Origin: Acidobacteriota bacterium
GTDB lineage: Bacteria > Acidobacteriota > Vicinamibacteria > Vicinamibacterales > JAFNAJ01
Assembly: GCA_016789685.1 (NCBI GenBank)
Contig: JAEUQQ010000521.1
Location: 1-33,173 of the forward strand
Direction: 5' to 3'
DNA length: 33,173 nt
Below the pieces are notes generated by a model. That model was given only the letters and a program-made list of their open reading frames with translations. It ran no database searches and had not been told where the DNA came from. The position numbers and the translations under genes are program-made. This document shows, in pieces, positions 1 through 7,929 of the stretch (position 1 is its first letter; every line of letters begins with the position of its first letter).

Positions 1-567
1 GGCAAGATGCGGCGGGGCGAGTACCGCAAGTTCCGCGTGCTGGCGCGCGCCGCCGACGGCGGCCCCGACGACTTCGCCGCCATGGAGGAAGTCGTGCAGC
101 GGCGCTATGCGCGTGTGGCTGACGATGACGGCCCGTGGCCAGACCTGATCGTGATCGACGGAGGGTACGGCCAGTTGTCGGCCGCGTACACGGCACTCGA
201 ACGCCTGGGGCTGGCGCACCTCGTGGCGGTCGGCCTCGCGAAGAAGGAGGAGTTGATCGTCACCCGCGACCGTCCGGAGCCCATCGCGTTGCCGACCGAC
301 AGCCCGGCCCTCCTGCTCCTCCAGCGGATCCGCGACGAGGCCCACCGGTTCGCGGTGACGTTCCACCGCCAGGCACGCGCCATGCGCGACCTCCGGTCTG
401 AACTGGACGGCATCCCGGGGATTGGGCCGGGCCGGCGCAAGCGCCTCCTCACCCAGTTCGGATCCGTGGCGGGCGTCAGGCGTGCCGCACGCGAGGACCT
501 CGAGGCCGCGGTCGGAGCCAGGGCCGCTGCCGCGGTCCTCCAGTGGTTCGACAGCACGCGCAGCTAG
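1..567 (+). CDS. uvrC: Excinuclease ABC subunit C, C-terminal part (5' end outside window)
   Basis: UvrC makes both incisions around a bulky DNA lesion in nucleotide excision repair, in complex with UvrB. Only the last 188 codons are present, and the frame is open to the window edge. The motif MRRGEYRKF is followed by the RNase H-like 3' endonuclease core, with the catalytic aspartate in LIVIDGGYGQL, and then by a C-terminal tandem helix-hairpin-helix region (GIPGIGPGRRKRLL) that binds DNA. TAG stop at 565-567. The next gene, a site-2 protease, starts 73 bases downstream on the same strand. Identity is secure; the N-terminal GIY-YIG domain must lie outside the window. Confidence 0.95.
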   Translation, partial: GKMRRGEYRKFRVLARAADGGPDDFAAMEEVVQRRYARVADDDGPWPDLIVIDGGYGQLSAAYTALERLGLAHLVAVGLAKKEELIVTRDRPEPIALPTDSPALLLLQRIRDEAHRFAVTFHRQARAMRDLRSELDGIPGIGPGRRKRLLTQFGSVAGVRRAAREDLEAAVGARAAAAVLQWFDSTRS

Positions 568-640
568 GCCATCGACGCCTCGCGGCTCGCTCAGGGCGGG
601 ACTTGCCGGATTCTGCCGGTCTGGCGTACTCTGAACTGCT

Positions 641-1282
641 TTGTTGGGCCAAATCGACTTCTTCAATCTGTTCACCTCGCTGGCGGTGATGCTGTTCTCG
701 CTGACGGTCCACGAGGCCGCGCACGCGTGGACGGCGCGCCGGCTCGGCGATCCGACCGCGGGCCTGCTGGGCAGGATTTCGCTCAATCCGGCGGTCCACG
801 TCGATCCGCTCGGGACCATCCTCCTCCCCCTGATCGCGATGGTGACCGGGGCCCCGCTGCTCGGCTGGGCCAAGCCCGTGCCGGTCGACTTCCGGTACCT
901 CAAGCAGCCCCGGCGCGACTTCATGGTCATCGCCGCGGCTGGCCCCATCTCGAACCTGATCCTGGCGGTCGTGGCGGCCGTCGTGCTGCAGGTCACGCCG
1001 CTCGGCCTCGGCGGCGGCGGGATCGCCGTTGCCGCGCCCGTGGCCGTGCTGGCCCTGAAGATTGTCCAGATCAACCTCCTGCTGGCCCTGTTCAACCTGG
1101 TGCCGGTGCCGCCGCTCGACGGTGGCAACGTCCTCGGCGGGCTGCTGCCGCCGCACCTGGCCGACCGGTTCGACGCGTTGCGGCCCTATGGGGTCTTCAT
1201 CCTGTACGGCCTGATGTTCACCGGGATCCTCGGGCAGATCATCGGGCCGCCCTATCACCTGATCCAGAGCGTGTTGCTGTAA
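641..1282 (+). CDS. Site-2 protease family zinc metalloprotease (peptidase M50)
   Basis: A 213-residue membrane-embedded metalloprotease of the small bacterial M50/SREBP-type site-2 group, without a PDZ domain. The zinc-binding HEAAH motif is at residues 24-28 inside the first hydrophobic segment. The third zinc ligand is Asp160 in the LDGG motif, preceded by FNLVPVPP. Several hydrophobic segments fit a 4-6 helix integral membrane protein. The start is TTG at 641 (or the adjacent TTG at 644): an in-frame TGA at 632-634 rules out anything upstream, and the first internal ATG would remove the first transmembrane segment. Its stop overlaps the trpS start by one base (TAATG), so the two are translationally coupled. 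This gene order beside trpS-scpA-scpB recurs in several phyla. The substrate is unknown. Confidence 0.9.
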   Translation: MLGQIDFFNLFTSLAVMLFSLTVHEAAHAWTARRLGDPTAGLLGRISLNPAVHVDPLGTILLPLIAMVTGAPLLGWAKPVPVDFRYLKQPRRDFMVIAAAGPISNLILAVVAAVVLQVTPLGLGGGGIAVAAPVAVLALKIVQINLLLALFNLVPVPPLDGGNVLGGLLPPHLADRFDALRPYGVFILYGLMFTGILGQIIGPPYHLIQSVLL

Positions 1283-2283
1283 TGACTCGTCGTCGCGTGG
1301 TGTCGGGCATGCGCCCGACCGGCAAGCTGCATCTCGGTCACCTCGTCGGGGCCCTCAGGAACTGGGTGGCGCTGCAGGAGACCTACGAGTGCCTCTACTT
1401 CAGCGCCGACTGGCACGCGCTGACGTCCGACTACGCCGACACCGGCGGCATCGTTGCGAGCGTGTACGACAACCTCGCCGACTGGATTGCCGCGGGCATC
1501 GATCCCGAACGCAGCACGCTGTTCATCCAGTCGCTCGTGCCCGAGCACGCCGAACTGCACCTGCTGTTCTCGATGCTCATTCCGATTCCCTGGCTCGAGC
1601 GCGTGCCGACCTACAAGGAACTGCAGGAACAGCTCACCGAGAAGGACCTGTCGACCTACGGGTTCCTCGGGTATCCGCTGTTGCAGACGGCCGATATCGT
1701 CATCTACAACGCGCACGTCGTGCCCGTGGGCGAGGACCAGGTCCCGCACCTCGAGCTGTCGCGTGAAGTCGTCAGGCGCTTCAACAACCTCTTCGGCGAG
1801 GTGTTCGTCGAGCCCCAGCCCCTGCTGACGCCGACGCCGCGCCTGCCGGGCCTCGACAACCGGAAGATGAGCAAGAGCTACGGCAACGCCATCGACCTGT
1901 CAGACGACGCCGAGACCGTGCGCAAGAAGGTCATGCAGATGTACACCGACCCGAAGCGCGTGCGGGCCGACGTGCCCGGCACCGTCGAGGGTAATCCGGT
2001 GTTCGTCTACCACGATGCGTTCAACCCCGACGTGGCCGAAGTCGACGACCTGAAGGCGCGGTACCGCCTCGGCAAGGTTGGCGATGTCGAGGTGAAGCAA
2101 AAGCTCGTCAAGGCCATCAACGCGATGCTCGATCCGATGCGCGAGCGGCGTGCGGCCGTGCTGGCGAAGCCGGGCTTCCTGCGCGAGCTGGCGTTCGACA
2201 GCTCTGCGAAGGCGCGCGCCGTCGCGCGGGAGACGATGGGCCAGGTACGCGAGGCGATGAAGATCTCGTACGCGCGGTCGTGA
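1282..2283 (+). CDS. trpS: Tryptophan--tRNA ligase
   Basis: Class I aminoacyl-tRNA synthetase that charges tRNA-Trp using ATP in the cytoplasm. The protein is 333 residues, normal for bacterial TrpRS. The HIGH-type signature is HLGH at residues 17-20 and the KMSKS loop is intact at 195-199. The reading frame stays open far upstream, but that part is only a shadow of the protease gene; the ATG at 1282 gives the family-typical N-terminus just before SGMRPTGKLHLGH. The start overlaps the preceding stop by one base. scpA begins four bases after the TGA, so trpS sits inside an operon. Identification is secure. Confidence 0.97.
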   Translation: MTRRRVVSGMRPTGKLHLGHLVGALRNWVALQETYECLYFSADWHALTSDYADTGGIVASVYDNLADWIAAGIDPERSTLFIQSLVPEHAELHLLFSMLIPIPWLERVPTYKELQEQLTEKDLSTYGFLGYPLLQTADIVIYNAHVVPVGEDQVPHLELSREVVRRFNNLFGEVFVEPQPLLTPTPRLPGLDNRKMSKSYGNAIDLSDDAETVRKKVMQMYTDPKRVRADVPGTVEGNPVFVYHDAFNPDVAEVDDLKARYRLGKVGDVEVKQKLVKAINAMLDPMRERRAAVLAKPGFLRELAFDSSAKARAVARETMGQVREAMKISYARS

Positions 2284-2287
2284 GCCG

Positions 2288-3097
2288 ATGAGCGAGCAGG
2301 CCTTCGAATCGGTGCTCGAGCGGTACCCGGTGCGGCTCTCGAACTTCGAGGGGCCGCTCGACCTCCTGCTGCACCTGATCCGCAAGCACGAGATCGACGT
2401 GCACGACATTCCGATCGTGCTCGTCACGCAGCAGTACCTCGCCTATCTCGAGCTGATGAAGGACCTCGACCTCGAGATTGCCGGCGAGTTCCTGGTGATG
2501 GCGGCCACGCTGATCCACATCAAGTCGCGCCTGCTGCTGCCGCGACCGCAGCCCGACCAGGACGACGAGGAAGAGGATCCGCGGCAGGCGCTGGCGCAGC
2601 GGCTCATCGAGCACCAGCGGTACAAGGCGGCCGCCGAGCTGCTGCACGAGAAGGAAACCGTGCGCAGCGCGCAGTGGATGCGTCCTGACGACGTCGTGGC
2701 CAAGATCGCCGGTGAGGAATACGAACCCGAGCTCGAGGTCGACCTGTTCAGCCTGCTCACCGCGTTCAAGGCCGTCGTCGAACGGGCCAGGCAGAAGCCG
2801 AAGCTGTACCTGCCGGGTGAGCAGATCCCGATCGAGGTCCGCATCGAGCAGTTGCTCGCGCGACTCTCGACCACCGAGGCCTGCGGCTTCGACCACCTGT
2901 TTGCCGACGTCAACACCAAGTCGAACATGATCGTGACGTTCCTGGCGCTGCTCGAGATGATCCGCCTCAGGCTCGTGCGCGTGTTCCAGACGGGCCCGTT
3001 CGGCGACATCCGCGTCTACAAGCGCGAGCGCCCGGCCGATGCCCCCCGTCCGATCGGCGATGCGACGGTGACCACCGTCCCGGAACCTGCACGATGA
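2288..3097 (+). CDS. scpA: Segregation and condensation protein A (kleisin)
   Basis: ScpA is the kleisin subunit of the bacterial SMC condensin complex; it bridges the SMC head domains and binds ScpB. The 269-residue protein opens with the diagnostic FEGPLDLLLHLI segment at about residues 18-30, followed by KHEIDVHDIPI. An acidic mid-region with PDQDDEEEDP precedes the C-terminal winged-helix part that contacts the SMC cap. The stop overlaps the scpB start (ATGA, 3094-3097), which is the usual coupling of the pair. A C-terminal extension rich in Pro and Ala follows the winged helix. No smc gene lies in the window. Confidence 0.95.
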   Translation: MSEQAFESVLERYPVRLSNFEGPLDLLLHLIRKHEIDVHDIPIVLVTQQYLAYLELMKDLDLEIAGEFLVMAATLIHIKSRLLLPRPQPDQDDEEEDPRQALAQRLIEHQRYKAAAELLHEKETVRSAQWMRPDDVVAKIAGEEYEPELEVDLFSLLTAFKAVVERARQKPKLYLPGEQIPIEVRIEQLLARLSTTEACGFDHLFADVNTKSNMIVTFLALLEMIRLRLVRVFQTGPFGDIRVYKRERPADAPRPIGDATVTTVPEPAR

Positions 3098-4089
3098 GCG
3101 AGAAGCCAGACGTGAGCGACGCGCACGACCTCCCGACGCCCGAGACCGGCCTCGAGCCCGATGACCTCGACGGACCTGGTGCGACGCTGACGCACGACGA
3201 GGACATCGCCGAAGCCATCGACGCCACCATCATGGGCGACGAAGACGACGACGAGCCTGCGGCACCCGAGGATGCCGTGGACCCCGCGGCGGCCGATGCC
3301 TCAGCGCAGGGCGACATCGAGCCCGAGACCGTCGTGCCGCCTCCCGACGACCAGCTGATCGCCATCGTCGAGGCGCTGATCTTCGCGTCACCCGATCCCA
3401 TCACGCTCAAGGCCCTGACCAAGCTGCTCGAGCCCGAACCGGCGGTGCGCATCGAGGCCGCGATCGAGTTGCTGAAGGCGCGCTACGACGACGCGCGCGG
3501 CCTGACGGTGGTCGAGGTGGCCAACGGCTACCAGATCGTCACGCGCCCGGAGCTGCACGAGTGGGTGCGACGGCTCTTCCACGAGCGCACGACGCAGAAG
3601 CTGTCGGTCGCGGCCCTCGAGACGCTTGCCGTGATCGCCTACAAGCAGCCGGTGACGGCGGCTGAAATCGCCGAGATCCGGAGCGTGAACACGTCGGGTG
3701 TGCTCGGCACGCTGATGGACCGCAAGCTGATCAAGATCGCCGGCCGCAAGGCCGTCGTCGGGCGGCCGTTCATGTACGCCACGACACGCGAGTTCCTCGA
3801 GCGCTTCGGGCTGCGCGACCTCAACGACCTGCCGAAGATCGAGGACATGGCCGACGTGCTGGGCTTCGATCCGCCCCTGCTCGACGACACGGCCGTGGCA
3901 ACGGCGTTGCCGTTCGACGGCGCCGTCGATCCGTCGCTGACGCCGGTCGGCGTGGGGCCACTGGGCGCGGCGTCGAGCCCCGGCGCTGAGGCCACCGTGG
4001 CGTCCGTCGACGACCTGTCGCCGCCGGCCGACGACGTCGAGGAGACTGCGTCGGACGACGACGAAGGGCCTGGCGAGCGCGATGCCTGA
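3094..4089 (+). CDS. scpB: Segregation and condensation protein B with long acidic flanks
   Basis: ScpB dimers bind ScpA in the SMC condensin complex. The conserved core, two winged-helix domains, spans about residues 87-255: it begins at LIAIVEALIFASPDPI and includes LAVIAYKQPVTAAEIAEIR. At 331 residues the protein is well above the usual 180-220. The excess is an 85-residue N-terminal and a roughly 75-residue C-terminal region, both rich in Asp, Glu, Pro and Ala and probably disordered. The start is the ATG overlapping the scpA stop. The 3' end overlaps the next gene by eight bases. The role of the acidic flanks is unknown. Confidence 0.95.
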   Translation: MSEKPDVSDAHDLPTPETGLEPDDLDGPGATLTHDEDIAEAIDATIMGDEDDDEPAAPEDAVDPAAADASAQGDIEPETVVPPPDDQLIAIVEALIFASPDPITLKALTKLLEPEPAVRIEAAIELLKARYDDARGLTVVEVANGYQIVTRPELHEWVRRLFHERTTQKLSVAALETLAVIAYKQPVTAAEIAEIRSVNTSGVLGTLMDRKLIKIAGRKAVVGRPFMYATTREFLERFGLRDLNDLPKIEDMADVLGFDPPLLDDTAVATALPFDGAVDPSLTPVGVGPLGAASSPGAEATVASVDDLSPPADDVEETASDDDEGPGERDA

Positions 4090-4819
4090 GGAACGTCTCC
4101 AGAAGATCCTGTCGGCGGCCGGAGTGGCCTCGCGGCGTGCGTCGGAGCAGTTGATCCTCGACGGGCGCGTCAGCGTGAACAACGTCACGATCCTCACGCT
4201 GGGATCGAAGGCCGATCCGCAGCGTGACGACATCCGCGTGGATGGCAGCCGCGTCCGCCCCGAACGCCTGCGGTACCTGCTCCTGAACAAGCCCGAGAAG
4301 GTGGTCACGACGCGCAACGATCCCCAGCGCCGGCGCACGGTGGTGGATCTGCTCCGCGGGGTCAAGGAATCGGTCTACCCGGTGGGGCGGCTCGACTTCG
4401 ATTCGGCGGGGCTGCTGTTGCTCACGAACGACGGTGACCTGGCGGCGCGGCTGATGCATCCGCGGCACGGCATCGAGAAGCTCTACCGGGCCGATGTGCG
4501 CGGGATTCCGTCTGAACCCGAGCTCGAACGCCTCGCGGATGGCATCGACATCGACGGCCAGGTCACGCTGCCGGCGCGCGTGCGGCTGGTCAAGGCGATG
4601 CCGTCGGCCCGTGGCGAGGGGGCGGCGGTGCTCGAGATCGCGATTCGCGAGGGGCGCAACCGGCAGGTGCGCCGGATGTGCGAGGCGGTCGGCCACCCCG
4701 TCCTGCGCCTGACGCGCGTGGCCGTCGGGCCGTTGCGCGACAAGGAGCTGCGTCCCGGCGAGTGGCGTGACCTGACCGCGCGCGAAGTCGAGACGATCAA
4801 GAACGCCGTCGCCGACTGA
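4082..4819 (+). CDS. rluB: 23S rRNA pseudouridine synthase, RluB/RsuA family
   Basis: Converts a specific uridine to pseudouridine in rRNA; the RluB branch modifies 23S rRNA at helix 89. The N-terminal S4 RNA-binding domain (about residues 1-60) opens with RLQKILSAAGVASRR. The catalytic domain carries the catalytic aspartate at residue 105 in GRLDFDSAGLLLLTNDGDL. The later motif REGRNRQVRRM is also typical. The length of 245 residues is normal. The gene starts inside the end of scpB (8-base overlap), completing the trpS-scpA-scpB-rluB order seen in many genomes. RluB is favoured over RsuA from this context only; family membership is secure. It ends five bases before a convergent gene. Confidence 0.9.
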   Translation: MPEERLQKILSAAGVASRRASEQLILDGRVSVNNVTILTLGSKADPQRDDIRVDGSRVRPERLRYLLLNKPEKVVTTRNDPQRRRTVVDLLRGVKESVYPVGRLDFDSAGLLLLTNDGDLAARLMHPRHGIEKLYRADVRGIPSEPELERLADGIDIDGQVTLPARVRLVKAMPSARGEGAAVLEIAIREGRNRQVRRMCEAVGHPVLRLTRVAVGPLRDKELRPGEWRDLTAREVETIKNAVAD

Positions 4820-4824
4820 CCCCG

Positions 4825-5982
4825 TCAGCGCGACAGCATCGCCGCCCAGAAACGCACCAGCCGCCACACCTCGCGGACGGTCGGCGGCCGATCGACTTCG
4901 GCGTGCGTGATCAGGGGCGTCACCTGCACGCGCACGTCGACGCCCTGCCGCGCCAGCAGCGCGCCGAGCCGTTCGGACTCGATCGCCGGCACGACGTTGT
5001 CGTCGGCCCCGTGCAGCAGGAACACCGGCGCGCGCGGGGGCGGGGCCGAGGCCGGCGACACCGCGGCCGGCAGCGCCGCGCGCTCCACCGCAGGCAACAG
5101 GACGCTGCCGAGCCGGGCGACGTCGCGGGTGTTGACCGCGTGCAGCAGGCCGCGTGCGGGTTCCTCCAGCATCGGTTCCAGGGCCACCGCTTCGGCAAAC
5201 ACGTCGGCCGCCCGTGCCTGATCGACCATGTCGATGTGCGACGCGCGCATGAACAGGTTGATGCCGCGCGCGAGGCCGGCGACCTGCTCGGGCGGCACCA
5301 CCGAGGTGGCCAGGTTCAGTAACACCACCACCAGCCCGTAGTCGTGCGGGGGACGGACCCTGCCGTCGGCCTGCACGCCCGTGCAGAGATAGCGCAGCGT
5401 CTGCTGCAGGTCGCCATGCCCGCCGAAGGCCATGACGTACGCGATGTGGTCGCGCACCTGTGCGCGACCGGCCGCCACGACCGACAACCCGCCGGCGAAG
5501 CTGATGCCGACGAGGCCCACGCGCCGATCGGCGGCGAAACGTCGCTGCGGCACGAGCCAGGCGGCGACGTCCTCGATCTGATCGGGGAGCCGCGGCGTGA
5601 TGCGGTACTCGAGCAGGTCGGGCAACTCGATCGTGACCACGCCCAGGCCGCCCGTGGCGAGGTCGCGGGCGAAGCCCACCAGGCGGGGCTCATCGAGGCC
5701 CTCGGCGTGCACACCAGGGGTCAACACCACGGTGCGGCGCCAGGCCGCCCCCGGGGCGTAGAGGCGCGCGCGGATGGCCCCGTGCCGGGTCGGGATGGTG
5801 AGATCCTCGGTGTGCACCGGGTGGGCGTCGAGCGCGGCCAGGCGGTCTTCGACGCCACCGTGCAGCCTGGCGGCGCGCACCACCAGGCCGGCACCGCGCA
5901 GCACGTCGGCGGCGGGGATGGCGGCCACCAGCGCGAGCGACAGCAGGCCGTGCACGAGGGCAATGGTGAAGACGCGCGACAT
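4825..5982 (-). CDS. Alpha/beta hydrolase with N-terminal signal anchor
   Basis: A 385-residue serine hydrolase of the dienelactone hydrolase/acyl-peptidase-like alpha/beta fold. A hydrophobic N-terminus (residues 4-25) is a signal peptide or membrane anchor, which places the enzyme outside the cytoplasm or at the membrane. The predicted triad is Ser161 in the nucleophile elbow GISFAGG, Asp328 in HGADDNVVP and His360 in LITHAEV. A beta strand plus TPGVHAEG segment near residue 85 probably supplies the oxyanion hole. The substrate cannot be read from sequence. It is convergent with the rluB-like gene (5 bases apart) and divergent from cmk, with an AT-rich hexamer ATATTA at 6003-6008 between them as the only promoter-like element noticed. 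Confidence 0.8.
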   Translation of the reverse strand: MSRVFTIALVHGLLSLALVAAIPAADVLRGAGLVVRAARLHGGVEDRLAALDAHPVHTEDLTIPTRHGAIRARLYAPGAAWRRTVVLTPGVHAEGLDEPRLVGFARDLATGGLGVVTIELPDLLEYRITPRLPDQIEDVAAWLVPQRRFAADRRVGLVGISFAGGLSVVAAGRAQVRDHIAYVMAFGGHGDLQQTLRYLCTGVQADGRVRPPHDYGLVVVLLNLATSVVPPEQVAGLARGINLFMRASHIDMVDQARAADVFAEAVALEPMLEEPARGLLHAVNTRDVARLGSVLLPAVERAALPAAVSPASAPPPRAPVFLLHGADDNVVPAIESERLGALLARQGVDVRVQVTPLITHAEVDRPPTVREVWRLVRFWAAMLSR

Positions 5983-6059
5983 CCGGGTGGGCTGAGGGTA
6001 GGATATTACGCCTTCGTCGCCGCACCGCGGTGCCAGCCTTCAGCGAGCGCAGACTCTTC

Positions 6060-6728
6060 GTGATCATCGCCATCGACGGACCATCGGGAGCAGGGAAGGG
6101 AACGGTCGCGCGCACCGTGGCGCGCGCGCTGCAGTTCCGCCACATCGACACGGGCGCCATGTACCGCGCGGTCGCGTGGCTGGCCCACGAGCGTGGGATT
6201 GCCTACGACGACGAGCCGGCGCTCGTCGCCCTGGCCCGCGAGGTCGCCTTCGATCTCGAGGACGGCCGTGTGCGCATTGCCGGGCACGACGTGTCATCGG
6301 CCATCCGCACGTCAGGCATGGACCTGGCGTCGTCGACGGTCGCCAAGTTGCCCGAACTCCGCGCCGTTCTCGTCGCGCGGCAGCAGCAGATGGGCGAGGG
6401 TGGTCGCGTCGTGATGGAAGGACGCGACATCGGTTCGGTGGTCTTCCCCGACGCCGACGTCAAGATTTTCCTGGATGCCTCGCCCGAGGAGCGGGCGAAG
6501 CGCCGGGCTGCCGATCCTGCCCACACGGGATCGGCCATCGACCTCGTCGCGGTGGCGCGCGAGATCCGCGCCCGCGATGCCCGCGACTCCACGCGGGCGG
6601 CATCGCCGTTGCGGACGGCGCCTGACGCCGTGGTCATCGACACCACCGGGCGCTCGATTGATGACGTGGTGCAGCAGGTGCTGGGGCTGGCCGCGCAGGT
6701 GAGCCCCACGGCGATCAGGCCGGAGTGA
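6060..6728 (+). CDS. cmk: (d)CMP kinase
   Basis: Phosphorylates CMP and dCMP with ATP in pyrimidine nucleotide recycling. The N-terminus MIIAIDGPSGAGKG contains the P-loop (GPSGAGKG, residues 7-14), followed by HIDTGAMYRA. The family signature EGRDIGSVVFPDADVKIFLDA is present, then the lid-type ERAKRR segment. The GTG start at 6060 is preferred because it gives the usual Cmk N-terminus and 222 residues; a GTG at 6030 would add ten unconserved residues. Neither has a strong Shine-Dalgarno sequence. rpsA and an IHF-type gene follow on the same strand, but an inverted gene intervenes between cmk and rpsA. Confidence 0.94.
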   Translation: MIIAIDGPSGAGKGTVARTVARALQFRHIDTGAMYRAVAWLAHERGIAYDDEPALVALAREVAFDLEDGRVRIAGHDVSSAIRTSGMDLASSTVAKLPELRAVLVARQQQMGEGGRVVMEGRDIGSVVFPDADVKIFLDASPEERAKRRAADPAHTGSAIDLVAVAREIRARDARDSTRAASPLRTAPDAVVIDTTGRSIDDVVQQVLGLAAQVSPTAIRPE

Positions 6729-6734
6729 GCCGCA

Positions 6735-6764
6735 CGGGCACCCGCAGCGGCCTGCGAGTGCCCG
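6735..6764. terminator. Hairpin between convergent cmk and the histone-like gene
   Basis: An inverted repeat of seven outer base pairs (CGGGCAC/GTGCCCG), one C-A mismatch and four inner pairs (CGCA/TGCG) closes a six-base loop. It fills almost the whole 41-base gap between two convergent genes, so it probably ends transcription from both sides. It has no T-tract. Confidence 0.5.
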
Positions 6765-6769
6765 CCTGG

Positions 6770-7786
6770 TCAGTTCCTGGGCCGCCGGGGCTGGCCGCCC
6801 TGTTCCTTTGCCCGTTCCTTGAAATCGTCTGACGAGGCCGGATCGAGTTCCCAGCGATGCCGGTCGCGCTCATGGATCTCGGCCCCCCCACGCAACTCCT
6901 CGTCATCGTCGTACTCGACACCCAGTGAGCGGCCGATGAGGTCGACGTCGTCCTGGCCCGGCGTGGGGTTCTCGCCCCCGGGGGTTTCGTCGCCGGTCGT
7001 TGCGGCCGCGTGTGCATCGGCGTCGGGATCGCCAGCGGTCACCGCATCGTCGATGCCGGCGCGGCGTTTGTGGCCGATGGCGTCGGTCGCCTCGTCCTCG
7101 CGGACGCGCTGCGGCGCGTGGTCGACGTCGAGCGACGAGGGCGGACTGGGGAACAGCGGGAGGTCGGTTTCCTGGTCTTCGGGATCGAGGTCGATGACCG
7201 GCACCGTCGTCGTTCGTTTCGGGACGGGCGGAACGCGACGCATTTCCCTGACAGGCGGCGGCGTGGCCGGACGCGGGGATTCGGCTGGCGTCGTCGGCGG
7301 GGCCTTGGCGACCACGGCGGGCGGCGTGGCTGGCGGCGGCGGAGGCGTCGTCGTGGCCGTCGTCGCGGTCCGGGGGCGCGGCGCGGCGGGGCGCTTGACG
7401 GGCGCGACCGGCCTGGCCGTCTTGACCGGCGTGGCGGGCGTGCGGGCCACGACCGTCCTGACCGGGGCCGGCCTGGCGGGGGCCTTGGCGGCGACCTTCT
7501 TGGCAACGGCCGCGGGCTTTCTGGTCGCGGTCTTCGAGACGGCGGGCGTCCTCGCGACGGCCTTGCGGCTGGTGGCGCGGGCGGGCGCCTTCTTGGCGGG
7601 TTTGGCCGCTGCACGCGTGGTCGTGCGCGTCTTGGGGGTGGTCTGTGCGGGGCGTTTGGCGGCCGGCGGCTTCTTGGCCGACGCGCGCCGCGCGGGCGAC
7701 GAGGCTGCGGCCGTGGTCGATCGGCGGCGGGCGGGGGCAGCAGTACGGCGAGTCGTCTTGCGTGTTTTCCCGGGGCGGCGGGCCAT
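6770..7786 (-). CDS. Histone H1-like Lys/Ala/Pro-rich protein with DUF6335-like acidic C-terminal domain
   Basis: A 338-residue two-part protein. Residues 1 to about 190 are low-complexity and strongly basic (KKPPAAKRP, AAAKPAKKAPAR, AKKVAAKAPARP), like the tails of eukaryotic H1 and bacterial histone-like proteins that coat DNA. Residues 196-330 are acidic and end in EIHERDRHRWELDPASSDDF. This block, with DAVTAGDPDADAHAA and GDETPGGENPTPGQDDVD before it, resembles the DUF6335 family from memory; that family has no known function. The start at 7786 has an excellent Shine-Dalgarno sequence, AGGAAGG, seven bases upstream; the longer frame to 7867 would read through the rpsA promoter region. A DNA-binding or nucleoid role is inferred from composition only. 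It is divergent from rpsA. Confidence 0.75.
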   Translation of the reverse strand: MARRPGKTRKTTRRTAAPARRRSTTAAASSPARRASAKKPPAAKRPAQTTPKTRTTTRAAAKPAKKAPARATSRKAVARTPAVSKTATRKPAAVAKKVAAKAPARPAPVRTVVARTPATPVKTARPVAPVKRPAAPRPRTATTATTTPPPPPATPPAVVAKAPPTTPAESPRPATPPPVREMRRVPPVPKRTTTVPVIDLDPEDQETDLPLFPSPPSSLDVDHAPQRVREDEATDAIGHKRRAGIDDAVTAGDPDADAHAAATTGDETPGGENPTPGQDDVDLIGRSLGVEYDDDEELRGGAEIHERDRHRWELDPASSDDFKERAKEQGGQPRRPRN

Positions 7787-7807
7787 GTCAGCACCTTCCT
7801 GGGTGAT

Positions 7808-7837
7808 TTGACAGCCTTCTATGTGGTGTCGTACCTT
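7808..7837 (+). promoter_or_regulatory. Probable sigma-70-type promoter of rpsA
   Basis: A perfect -35 hexamer TTGACA at 7808-7813 is followed after 18 bases by TACCTT at 7832-7837, which keeps the T-A----T positions of a -10 box. It lies in the divergent gap and points toward rpsA, giving an estimated 85-base leader. Such a perfect -35 box is rare by chance in this GC-rich sequence. Confidence 0.5.
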
Positions 7838-7912
7838 AGCTCGCTTGTCGCTTACGCGACGTAGCACACATCTCAGCCGCCGGCGCTGTCAAGACCGGCA
7901 ATCCGAAGATCG

Positions 7913-7918
7913 AGGAGG
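7913..7918 (+). promoter_or_regulatory. Shine-Dalgarno site of rpsA
   Basis: AGGAGG stands 11 bases before the ATG at 7930 and fixes the rpsA start. The spacing is slightly long. E. coli rpsA, by contrast, lacks a strong Shine-Dalgarno sequence and is autoregulated. Confidence 0.6.
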
Positions 7919-7929
7919 TCCCGCAGAGC

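Noticed and set aside
727-1281. N-terminal extension of trpS to 518 residues
   Set aside because: The added part lies in the site-2 protease gene in another frame and has low-complexity Arg/Gly/Ala composition. The ATG at 1282 gives a normal TrpRS.
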